Part shown: one piece after another, positions 1 through 6,708 of the stretch
How the letters are laid out: every line of letters starts with the position of its first letter
Numbering within the stretch: position 1 is the stretch's first letter
Assembly (NCBI RefSeq): GCF_024198235.1
Contig: NZ_JAKCFB010000063.1
Location: 1 to 38,345 of the forward strand
Source of the DNA: Myxococcus dinghuensis
Lineage (GTDB): Bacteria > Myxococcota > Myxococcia > Myxococcales > Myxococcaceae
Direction of reading: 5' to 3'
DNA: 38,345 nucleotides
Made by a program: the position numbers and the translations under genes
Notes under the pieces: model-generated
Databases searched by the model: none
What the model saw: the letters and a program-made list of their open reading frames with translations, nothing else
What the model was told of the DNA's origin: nothing

Positions 1-1863
1 GCCTGGCGGTCGCGCGGCGGTGGCTCCTGGACCGGCGGCGGGGGGCGCGCCGGGGCTCGTGCCCGGGACACCCTGGCCTGGCGCCGGAGTCGCCCCGGGA
101 GGCCGCGCGGCGGTGACACCTGGGCTGGCGGCGGTGGGGGCCACGCCAGGACGCGCTGCCGCGCTGCCTTGAGCTGGCGAGGGGGCGGCGGCGGGAGGAG
201 GGGCCGCCCGCGCGGCCGTGCTGGCCTGGGGCACGGCGGCGAACGAGACGGCCTCCAGCTCCTTCAGGAGGAAGGACAGCCGCAGCAGGTGGTCGGTGTC
301 CTGCGGGAAGTCGGTGATGAGCTGGGCGATCGAGCGGACGCCGTCGATGACGGTGAGCGCGCGGACCTCGTGCGGCGTGAGGCGCAGGTCGCTCGCGGGC
401 ACGATGCCGCCCGACTTCATGATGGGCAGTTGGAGCACGGGCGTCAGCCGCCGGCGGATGTCCGCCGAGGGCATGCGGCGCACGGTGTCGCTCAGCACGG
501 CCCAGCGGTTGCCGAGCGGCATGGCCTTGTTGCCGGGCAGCTCGCGCGGCTCGAAGGTGAAGGTGCCGGCCTCCGCGCGCAGGCCCTTGAACAGGATGGT
601 GGTGGCGCGCTGTCCCAGGACGCTGAAGGCCGTCGCGGGCTGCAAGAGCCCCATGCCGAAGAGGGCCGCGAGCAGGTCTCCGCCGAAGCGCTCACGGGCG
701 GCCTCCGCCTGCTGGAGCTGGTCGGGCATGAGCAGCCGCGCGCCCATCAGCGACGTGCCGAGCGCGTCCTCGGCGTGCGTCGAGTCGACGAACTCCGGGT
801 TGCCCTTGCGGAAGTGGATCAGCGTGGTGCGGTCGGAGAGCGTGAGGGTGAGCAGGCCCGTCAGCTCCGCGGCGGCGATGCGGCCGTAGAGCTGGATGGG
901 CGAGGTCTGCTCGAGCTGGCCCTGCGGAGGGACGCCGTGAGGCGACTCCACCGTGGCGACGGGGGCTGGCTGGGCGGCGGGCGGGGCTCCCGCGACGCCG
1001 GGAGGACGACCCGGTGCCGGAGCGACGCCCGGGGCCACGGCGGCACCGGGAGGACGCCCTGGCGCGGGCGCCACGCCCGGGGCCGGAGCGCCTGGAGGAC
1101 GGCCCGGCGCGGGGGCAACACCGGTGGGTGCCGCGCCCGCGGTCGGAGCGCCCGGAGGACGACCCGGTGCCGGAGCGACGCCCGGGGCCGCGCCTGGGAC
1201 ACCCGCAGGGGCGACCGGCGCACCTGGAGGACGACCCGGTGCCGGAGCGACGCCCGCGGCGGGCACGCCCGGTCGGGCCGCCTGGGCGGGGTTCACGGGG
1301 GCGCCGGGCGGAACACCCGGTCGGGCGCCGGGGGCAACGCCGGGCCCGGGGCCTCTCGCGACGGCGGGACCCGCGGCGGGGCGCGTGCCGGGACCCGCCA
1401 TGGGCGCGGCGCCCGGACCCGCCATGGGGCGCACGCCGGGACCTGCCATGGGGACACCTGGACCGGCCATGGGCGCGGTGCCCGGCCCGGCCATGGGCGC
1501 GGTGCCCGGACCGGCCATGGGGACACCTGGACCGGCCATGGGCGCGGTGCCTGGGCCGGCCATGGGGGGGCCGGCTTGAGGCGTGAGGGGCTCCGCGCCG
1601 AGCGCGATGGCTCCCGACGTGGCGGCCGCCTGCTGCATGAGGGCCGCCGGCGCGCCTTCACCCCACAGTTCGCGGGGGAACGCGTCGCGCACGTCCGGGA
1701 ATCGCCAGGGAAAGGCGAAGTTGAGCCCATCCTCGGAGATCTGGATCTTTCCCCGGATGGAGCCGCTGTCGATCAGCAGCTCGATGGTCTGCAACGTGAG
1801 GGGTCCCCACATGGTTCCCCTGTCGTTGCGGACCCAGTACTGACGGATGTCACCCTCCGCCAT
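1..1863 (-). CDS. GYF_2 / Pro-Gly-Ala-rich / PATAN (DUF4388) protein, C-terminus cut by window end
   Basis: The minus-strand frame is open from an ATG at 1863 to base 1 (621 codons, no stop), so the C-terminus lies outside the window. Residues about 7-50 (QYWVRNDRG, then WGPLTLQTIELLIDSG and a late DG) read as a GYF_2 domain, a small peptide-binding fold common in myxobacteria. Residues about 100-300 are low-complexity MAGPG and APGRPPG repeats. From about residue 305 (QLYGRIAAAELTGLLTL, then IHFRKGNPEFVDS) the chain looks like a PATAN/DUF4388 domain, often linked to signalling or motility scaffolds. A second Pro/Ala-rich linker starts near residue 560. A GGAG lies 11 bases before the ATG; a second in-frame ATG is at 1812, but it would cut into the GYF domain. 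No signal peptide is visible, so it is probably cytoplasmic. Exact role unknown. Confidence 0.82.
   Translation of the reverse strand, partial: MAEGDIRQYWVRNDRGTMWGPLTLQTIELLIDSGSIRGKIQISEDGLNFAFPWRFPDVRDAFPRELWGEGAPAALMQQAAATSGAIALGAEPLTPQAGPPMAGPGTAPMAGPGVPMAGPGTAPMAGPGTAPMAGPGVPMAGPGVRPMAGPGAAPMAGPGTRPAAGPAVARGPGPGVAPGARPGVPPGAPVNPAQAARPGVPAAGVAPAPGRPPGAPVAPAGVPGAAPGVAPAPGRPPGAPTAGAAPTGVAPAPGRPPGAPAPGVAPAPGRPPGAAVAPGVAPAPGRPPGVAGAPPAAQPAPVATVESPHGVPPQGQLEQTSPIQLYGRIAAAELTGLLTLTLSDRTTLIHFRKGNPEFVDSTHAEDALGTSLMGARLLMPDQLQQAEAARERFGGDLLAALFGMGLLQPATAFSVLGQRATTILFKGLRAEAGTFTFEPRELPGNKAMPLGNRWAVLSDTVRRMPSADIRRRLTPVLQLPIMKSGGIVPASDLRLTPHEVRALTVIDGVRSIAQLITDFPQDTDHLLRLSFLLKELEAVSFAAVPQASTAARAAPPPAAAPSPAQGSAAARPGVAPTAASPGVTAARPPGATPAPGQGVPGTSPGAPPAAGPGATAARPPG
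1000..1262. repeat. Dispersed near-identical repeats encoding APGRPPG
   Basis: Copies of a unit of about 30 bases starting with GGAGGACGACCCGGTGCCGG lie at 1001, 1154 and 1226, with diverged copies near 1050 and 1096. On the minus strand they encode GVAPAPGRPPG blocks in the linker of the GYF/PATAN gene. Such repeats can expand or contract by slippage or recombination, so linker length probably varies between strains. Confidence 0.8.
1381..1566. repeat. Tandem 21-24 base repeats encoding MAGPG(T/A/V)
   Basis: About eight head-to-tail copies of a GGxCC-GGCCATGGG type unit encode (A)P-MAGPG-(T/V/A) on the minus strand inside the GYF/PATAN gene. Each unit contains CCATGG, so the array also creates a series of in-frame ATG codons that could mislead start-site prediction. 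Confidence 0.8.
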
Positions 1864-1900
1864 GCGCGGCTCAGCTCCGTTCGAGATGCGAGAAGACAGC

Positions 1901-1908
1901 ACCCTACC
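1901..1908 (-). promoter_or_regulatory. Candidate extended -10 box (GGTAGGGT)
   Basis: Read on the minus strand this is GGTAGGGT, 37 bases before the ATG at 1863. The same 8-mer sits upstream of the DUF1877 gene (4270-4277). The TAxxxT core fits a -10 hexamer and would give a leader of about 30 bases containing the GGAG ribosome site. No clear -35 box is seen. Confidence 0.3.
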
Positions 1909-1962
1909 GCCGTCCCAGGGCGACTCAAAGAGGACGGCGGGGTGTCAGACCCGCACCCGGTG

Positions 1963-2775
1963 TCAGGGAGTGGCTTCCTCGAGGGCGGCGAGCCCCAACC
2001 CGGCGAGGCACTCCGCGTCCGCCTTCTGCTCCACCGGTGGGTCGAAGCAGAACACCTCGCTGTCGAAGACCTTGCACACGCCGGATGGGGTGGACGCACA
2101 TGCCGACTTGGAGAACGCGGTGGTGCAGTTGTAGCCGCACGCCGGCCCGGACTCGCTGTTGCGGCACTCGGGCGCGGGGAGTGCTCGCTTCCAGGTACAC
2201 AGCGCGGCGGGGGGCGGGTCGAAGCAGGTGATGCGCCCGTTGGTCGCCTTGCAGACCCCCGTGGGGGTCTTGTTGCACCTCACGCCCTCCGGGGTGTTGA
2301 GGCAGTTGTAGCCGCACGCCAGCTCCGCGCTGTTGCTGCGGCAGTCCGCGCGCGGGGTCTCCTTGCCGTACAGGGCGAAGACGATGGCGGGCGGGTCGAA
2401 GCACCGCACCTCGCCCCCGAGCGCGCGGCACACCCCGGCGGGGGACTTCGCGCACTGCGCCCTGCCGGGCTGCGTCATGCAGTTGTAGCCGCAGGCCACC
2501 ACGCCATCGATGGCCTTGCACTCCGGCTCCGGGAGCGCCGCGCCGTAGGCCTTCACCACGTACGCGGGCGGGTCGAAGCACACGGCCTGGCCGTCCACGA
2601 CGACGCAGCGGCCCTGGGGCGTCTTGGCGCACCGCGCCCGGTTCGAGTCCGTCTTGCACCCATACCCACACGCGACCTGGCTGTTGAACGAGCGGCAGGT
2701 GGGCGCGGACGGGTCCTGGGCGGGCGGGGCCGAGGTCAACGTGAGCGCCAGCAGGGCGACAAGGGAGGCGAGCAT
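1963..2775 (-). CDS. Secreted protein with four Cys-rich CFDPP repeats
   Basis: A 270-residue exported protein. The N-terminus (MLASLVALLALTLTSAPPA) is a signal peptide without lipobox, so the product is probably periplasmic or secreted. The mature part is four copies (about residues 27-70, 86-128, 145-187, 204-246) of one module: C-x8-C-G-Y-x-C-x8-C-x7-C-x8-CFDPP. Six cysteines per module suggest three disulfides each. Between modules there are linkers of about 15 residues. The start at 2775 is supported by GAGG 5-8 bases upstream; the open frame extends much further upstream but that part is a shadow of the permease gene. I do not recognise a named family or function. It is divergent from the TauE/SafE gene. 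Confidence 0.85.
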   Translation of the reverse strand: MLASLVALLALTLTSAPPAQDPSAPTCRSFNSQVACGYGCKTDSNRARCAKTPQGRCVVVDGQAVCFDPPAYVVKAYGAALPEPECKAIDGVVACGYNCMTQPGRAQCAKSPAGVCRALGGEVRCFDPPAIVFALYGKETPRADCRSNSAELACGYNCLNTPEGVRCNKTPTGVCKATNGRITCFDPPPAALCTWKRALPAPECRNSESGPACGYNCTTAFSKSACASTPSGVCKVFDSEVFCFDPPVEQKADAECLAGLGLAALEEATP

Positions 2776-2899
2776 GGAGTCCTCGGGAAGGGGGCGCCGA
2801 CATTGAGGCCCAAGGTGGGCGGTGACGCAAGAAGCGGGCGGGCGCGACGGGCCCTCGGGGGCGTGGTACCCAGGCGCCGCTCGCGGCGAGGGAACTCTG

Positions 2900-3685
2900 G
2901 TGGACCTTCTGGCGGTGGATGTCGGTGCGCTGCAACTCGGGATGTTGTGCCTGGCTGCGTTGGCCGCGGGGCTGGTGGACGCCATCGCGGGGGGAGGCGG
3001 GGTCATCACCCTGCCGGCGTTGCTCGCGGTGGGGCTTCCGCCGCACCTGGCGCTGGGGACCAACAAGGGCCAGTCCGTCTTCGGCTCGTTCGCCGCGCTC
3101 GTGCGCTTCTCGCGCGCGGGGCTGGTGGACGGGCGGCTGGCGCGGGTGACGTTCCCCTTCGGCCTGGGGGGCGCCTTCGCCGGGGCCGGGCTGGTGCTGC
3201 TGGTGAAGCCGGAGGTGCTCAAGCCGCTGGTGCTGGTGCTGCTCATCGCGGTGGCGGTGTTCCTCACCTTCCGCAAGCCCTCGCCCGCGGGGGAGCGCGC
3301 GGAGCCGTCTCCGCGTCCACGCGCGCAGGCCATCGGGGCGCTCATCGCGCTGGCCGTGGGCACCTACGACGGCTTCTTCGGCCCGGGCACGGGCACGTTC
3401 CTCATCGTCGGCTTCTCGTCGCTCCTGGGCCACGGGCTGGCGCGCGCGTCGGCGGACGCGAAGGTCGTGAACTTCGCCTCCAACCTGGCGTCGGTGACGC
3501 TCTTCGCGCTCAAGGGCGTGGTGCTGTGGAAGGTGGCGCTGCCCATGGCGGCCGCGCAGTTCACCGGCGCGTGGCTGGGCGCGCACCTCGCGGTGAAGGG
3601 CGGGGACCGGCTGGTGCGCAAGGTGGTCCTCGCCGTGGTGGTGGCCCTGGTGCTGAAGCTGGGGCGCGACCTGGTGATGGGCTGA
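2900..3685 (+). CDS. TauE/SafE (TSUP) family membrane permease
   Basis: A 261-residue polytopic membrane protein of the TauE/SafE family, which exports sulfite, sulfoacetate or related small anions across the inner membrane. The family's two inverted halves are visible: first half GLVDAIAGGGGVITLPALL (about residues 24-42) and GTNKGQS (53-59), second half GTYDGFFGPGTGTF near residue 155. The length matches the family (about 250). I chose the GTG at 2900 because GAGGG (2888-2892) lies 7 bases upstream; the longer frame from 2822 adds residues with no membrane character. The substrate cannot be told from sequence. The gene converges with the DUF1877 gene, only 15 bases away. Confidence 0.9.
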   Translation: MDLLAVDVGALQLGMLCLAALAAGLVDAIAGGGGVITLPALLAVGLPPHLALGTNKGQSVFGSFAALVRFSRAGLVDGRLARVTFPFGLGGAFAGAGLVLLVKPEVLKPLVLVLLIAVAVFLTFRKPSPAGERAEPSPRPRAQAIGALIALAVGTYDGFFGPGTGTFLIVGFSSLLGHGLARASADAKVVNFASNLASVTLFALKGVVLWKVALPMAAAQFTGAWLGAHLAVKGGDRLVRKVVLAVVVALVLKLGRDLVMG

Positions 3686-3700
3686 GCCCCGGCGTGGCCG

Positions 3701-4216
3701 TCAGCCGATGTGCACCAGCAGCGCGTCACCGCGCCGGGACACCTTCCCCATGAACTTCTGGAGCTCCTCGAAGTAGGACAGCACCTCCTCGAGCGGGTCC
3801 AGGTCGTCGGGTGGCTCGTCCCAGGTGCCGGGGTAGATGTCCTGGGCCTGCATGGCCGCGGGGTCGTAGCGGCGGCGCAGCGTGTCCTCGGAGAGCTGCT
3901 GGAGCGCGCCGGCGAGCGCCTTCACCTGGGCGGGGGCGAAGATGCGCGCGGTGCCCTCGTCCGAGGGGATGTCGCCCACGTCGTCCCCTCCGCGAACCAG
4001 GAAGTCGAGCGGCGGCTGGCCCTCCCACGGCGTGCCGGTGAGCAGGTACTGGAGGCCGTGCCACGCCTCGCCGATGTCCAGCTCCAGGAACGACCCGCCC
4101 TTCGGGTCCGCGAAGTCCTCCTCGTCGTCGAGGAAGTCCTCCAGGCGCGCGGGGGCCTGGAGCAGGGCGGTGCGCTGCGCCTCCGTGGCGCTGCGCAGGG
4201 TGCAGAGCATCTCCAT
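3701..4216 (-). CDS. DUF1877 (YfbM-like) family protein
   Basis: A 171-residue soluble protein. The pattern LDIGEAWHGLQYLLTG followed by PLDFLVRGGDDVGD and, later, a region ending in an EVLSYFEELQKFM helix matches the DUF1877/YfbM family, whose biochemical role is unknown. DUF1877 genes are often found near contact-dependent or polymorphic-toxin loci, but no toxin is visible here. The start at 4216 has GAGG 9 bases upstream; a second in-frame ATG (4210) follows two codons later. It is acidic and has no signal peptide, so cytoplasmic. It is likely transcribed on its own from the GGTAGGGT box at 4270-4277. Confidence 0.85.
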   Translation of the reverse strand: MEMLCTLRSATEAQRTALLQAPARLEDFLDDEEDFADPKGGSFLELDIGEAWHGLQYLLTGTPWEGQPPLDFLVRGGDDVGDIPSDEGTARIFAPAQVKALAGALQQLSEDTLRRRYDPAAMQAQDIYPGTWDEPPDDLDPLEEVLSYFEELQKFMGKVSRRGDALLVHIG

Positions 4217-4269
4217 CTCGGGGGACCTCGGGAACGACCGGGAGCGGGTGGGACCGTGAGCGGCGATGG

Positions 4270-4277
4270 ACCCTACC
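4270..4277 (-). promoter_or_regulatory. Candidate extended -10 box (TGGTAGGGT)
   Basis: On the minus strand the sequence reads CTGGTAGGGTCC, with a TG-x-TAGGGT extended -10 look, 53 bases before the DUF1877 start. It repeats the GGTAGGGT seen upstream of the GYF/PATAN gene. Confidence 0.3.
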
Positions 4278-4332
4278 AGCCCTCGCCGACACCGCGGAAT
4301 TTCGAAGCGTGAAGCGTCCGCCGGCCTTCACT

Positions 4333-4749
4333 TCAGGACAGGGTCAGCAGGGCGCCCGCCACCATCAGCGCCACGCCCGCGGCCAGCTTCCACGACACCG
4401 GCTCGTGCAGGACGAGGAACGCCAGGAGCACCGTCAGCGGGAGGCTCAGCTTGTCGATGGGCGCCACGCGCGAGGCGGGCCCCAGTTGCAGCGCGCGGAA
4501 GTAGGCGAGCCACGACAGGCCGGTGGCCACACCGGAGAGGGCGAGGAAGAGCAGCGTGCGCCGGCTGATGGAGGCCAGGGCCGCGTGCTCCCCGCGCGCC
4601 AGGGCGATGCCCCACGCGAAGACGAGCACCACGCAGGTGCGCAGCGCCGTGGCGAGCGTGGAGGGGACTCCTTCGACACCCACCTTCGCCAGCACGGCGG
4701 TCAGCGCGGCGAAGCCCGCGGACAGCAGCGCGTAGACCCACCACGACAT
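4333..4749 (-). CDS. Half-size EamA-type (DMT) transporter
   Basis: A 138-residue membrane protein with about five hydrophobic helices and one EamA domain. Typical EamA proteins have two such domains (about 300 residues); single-domain versions are thought to work as dimers. Visible family signs are the start SWWVYALLSAGFAALTAVLAK, then FRALQLGPASRVAPIDKLS (the conserved A.....P..L stretch) and the final LHEPVSWKLAAGVALMVAGA. The ATG at 4749 has an excellent GGAGGAG 7-8 bases upstream, so the longer frame to 4797 is rejected. The substrate is unknown; family members export amino acids, sugars or drugs. Confidence 0.88.
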   Translation of the reverse strand: MSWWVYALLSAGFAALTAVLAKVGVEGVPSTLATALRTCVVLVFAWGIALARGEHAALASISRRTLLFLALSGVATGLSWLAYFRALQLGPASRVAPIDKLSLPLTVLLAFLVLHEPVSWKLAAGVALMVAGALLTLS

Positions 4750-4811
4750 CGACGCCTCCTCCGGAAACGGAATGGCGGTGTGCCCGCCACGGGGCACCGT
4801 AGTCGTGATGG

Positions 4812-4836
4812 CCCCCGCCGGGGGACTCGAAGTCCC
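4812..4836. other. Two overlapping, mutually exclusive hairpins in the divergent spacer
   Basis: CCCCC-GCC-GGGGG (4812-4824) and GGGACT-CGA-AGTCCC (4822-4836) share the bases GGG, so only one can form at a time. They lie between the EamA gene (minus) and the carboxypeptidase-regulatory-like gene (plus). Read on the minus strand the same region resembles the last 23 bases of a tRNA (see findings). Function unknown. Confidence 0.35.
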
Positions 4837-4936
4837 GCCTGAGGTGGAACCGCGAGCGGTGGAGGGTTGTCAGGAGGCCCGGCGACCGGCTCGGATTGCG
4901 GGAGAATCCAGGAGTCGGACCGGGGAGGAAGCGAAG

Positions 4937-6598
4937 ATGACCGCCAGGGAGCGATGGGTGGCTTGTCTGGGCATCGTGTTCTCGTTGGGCTTCGCCGCGC
5001 TGGTGCGGAACACGACGGTGGCGCCCGGGGCGGAGCCTCCGCCGCCCCCCGACGTGCCCTCGGGAGCGGTCATCCCGCGGTCGCGGGTCGCCGGGCCGCT
5101 GGCTCCGCCTCGCAAGCCCACGCCGCTGCTCCAGCTTCCGCCCCCCACGTTCGAGGGACGGGGACGCATCCTCGTGCGTGTCACGGACCGGACCACGCGG
5201 CAGGCGCCGCTGGACCGGCTCACCGTCTTCCTCATGCAGGAGCTCGGGCGGGATGGGCGGCCCCTCGCCCAGGTGAGGACGCTCGGCTCGCGTGTCACGA
5301 ATCAAGAGGGCCGGGTGGAGTTCGAGGCGGTCCCGGCGGGAATCCTGACCGTCTGCGCGCGAGGCAGCGGGCTGCGGGAGCGGTGCGCGCGGAAGGTGGG
5401 GCTCCTGGCGGGCGACGTGCAGCGGGTGGACCTGTGGCTGGACAAGGGCGCCACGTTGCGAGGCCGGGTGCTGGGGCCGGGAGGAGGCCCCGCGGCGGGC
5501 GTCGAGCTCGAGCTGTCGAGCACCGACACGATGGGGCCCCTGCAGGTGAAGACGGACGTGGGTGGGTACTACCAGTTCCGGGGGCTGGCGCCGGGGAACG
5601 TCCAGGTGACACCCCGGCTGGCGGAGGGGCGCGGCATGTCGCGGACCGTCACCATCCAGGCGGGCGTCCAGGACCCGCAGTGGGACTTCGCCCTGGGGGA
5701 GATGACCCAGGTGACGATTCTTCCCCAGCGCAGTCGGGGGTCGGAGCCGCTCACCACGGTCCGGGTGGCGAACGCCGAGCTGGTGCCCCAGGCCGATGGT
5801 CGCTGGCGGGGACAGGTCGAGTCCGGCGTGCATGACGTCGAGCTCGCGGGCACGAGCGAGGTCTTCTGGCGGGGGCGCCTGACGATGTCGCCGGGCGAGC
5901 CGAACGTCGTCCAGGTCGCGTACGCGGCCGAGCCGCCGAAGCTCTCCGCGTATCCGTTCTCGTTCCACTTGCGACGCCCCGTCATGGAGGAGCCCCCTGG
6001 TCCCTTCGAACTGGCGGGGCAGGTGCTGCGCGAGGACGGCACCCCGGTGGAGGGCTTCCACCTGGCAGTGGAGACGCTGAGGAAGGGGCTCCGCCGCAGT
6101 GGGGATGCCGGTCCCTCCTACGACTTCTACCGCTTCGGTGGCTCGGGGTTCGTGCTGCATCCCCAGGCGCTCGCCGCTCCTGCCGTCTACGTCTGGACGG
6201 ATGACGGGAGGGCTGCGCGCGTCGACATCCAGGGCGCCGAGGAGGGCGCGCGCGTGCTCCAGGACATCACGTTGGCGGAGACAGGGGGTGTGTCGGGGCG
6301 GCTGGCGGGCTCGGATGCGCAGCTGGAACAGTTCCGCGCCTCACCGCGGCTGTGGTGCTGGGTCGACAACAACCAATCCCTCGGCCCCGCCGCGCTCGTC
6401 GCGGACGACGGGACCTTCCTCATCGCTGGATTGCCACCCGGAGAGCACGGGGTGTCCTCGTGGATATGGGAGATTCCTCGCGACCCCGAGGGGTCGCTCC
6501 GGCGCATCTTCAGTCGCCCCGGTGTCGTCACCGAGTTGGGGGTCGTCACCTTGCCGGGCTCTGGCATGCCTCCGCCCTGGCGCGACACGAGCCCCTGA
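4937..6598 (+). CDS. Membrane-anchored protein with carboxypeptidase-regulatory-like domains
   Basis: A 553-residue protein with an N-terminal hydrophobic segment (about residues 8-25, WVACLGIVFSLGFAALV) that acts as an uncleaved anchor or signal peptide, then a Pro-rich linker. The body contains beta-sandwich modules of the carboxypeptidase-regulatory-like type: a GRGRILVRVTDRTT module with EGRVEFEAVPAG, then ATLRGRVLGPGG...TDVGGYYQFRGLAPG, and a third, FELAGQVLREDGTPVEGF, followed by a final GGVSGRLAG...PPGEHGV module. These are structural or binding domains without catalytic residues. The ATG at 4937 has GAGGAA 6 bases upstream. Probably periplasmic or envelope-associated. The next gene lies 110 bases downstream and may share a transcript. 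Confidence 0.8.
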   Translation: MTARERWVACLGIVFSLGFAALVRNTTVAPGAEPPPPPDVPSGAVIPRSRVAGPLAPPRKPTPLLQLPPPTFEGRGRILVRVTDRTTRQAPLDRLTVFLMQELGRDGRPLAQVRTLGSRVTNQEGRVEFEAVPAGILTVCARGSGLRERCARKVGLLAGDVQRVDLWLDKGATLRGRVLGPGGGPAAGVELELSSTDTMGPLQVKTDVGGYYQFRGLAPGNVQVTPRLAEGRGMSRTVTIQAGVQDPQWDFALGEMTQVTILPQRSRGSEPLTTVRVANAELVPQADGRWRGQVESGVHDVELAGTSEVFWRGRLTMSPGEPNVVQVAYAAEPPKLSAYPFSFHLRRPVMEEPPGPFELAGQVLREDGTPVEGFHLAVETLRKGLRRSGDAGPSYDFYRFGGSGFVLHPQALAAPAVYVWTDDGRAARVDIQGAEEGARVLQDITLAETGGVSGRLAGSDAQLEQFRASPRLWCWVDNNQSLGPAALVADDGTFLIAGLPPGEHGVSSWIWEIPRDPEGSLRRIFSRPGVVTELGVVTLPGSGMPPPWRDTSP

Positions 6599-6708
6599 CG
6601 AGGTGGATGGGGCTCGATGCCCTCCCTCGAAGCCGTCGCCGGCGTCCAAATGGAAATTGCTTGGATTTTGTGTTTTCCGGCTTGTTGTGACGACCGGGAG
6701 GCACATCG

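Noticed and set aside
1000..1566. CRISPR array
   Set aside because: Repeats are in-frame coding units without unique spacers.
169..3753. Very long plus-strand open frame of 1194 codons
   Set aside because: It runs antisense to the GYF/PATAN and Cys-repeat genes and through the permease in another frame; composition is Arg/Gly-rich shadow sequence with no domain.
4809..4900. A complete tRNA gene on the minus strand
   Set aside because: Only the last 23 bases look like tRNA; the T-stem 5' half does not pair and no D-arm or anticodon arm is seen upstream.
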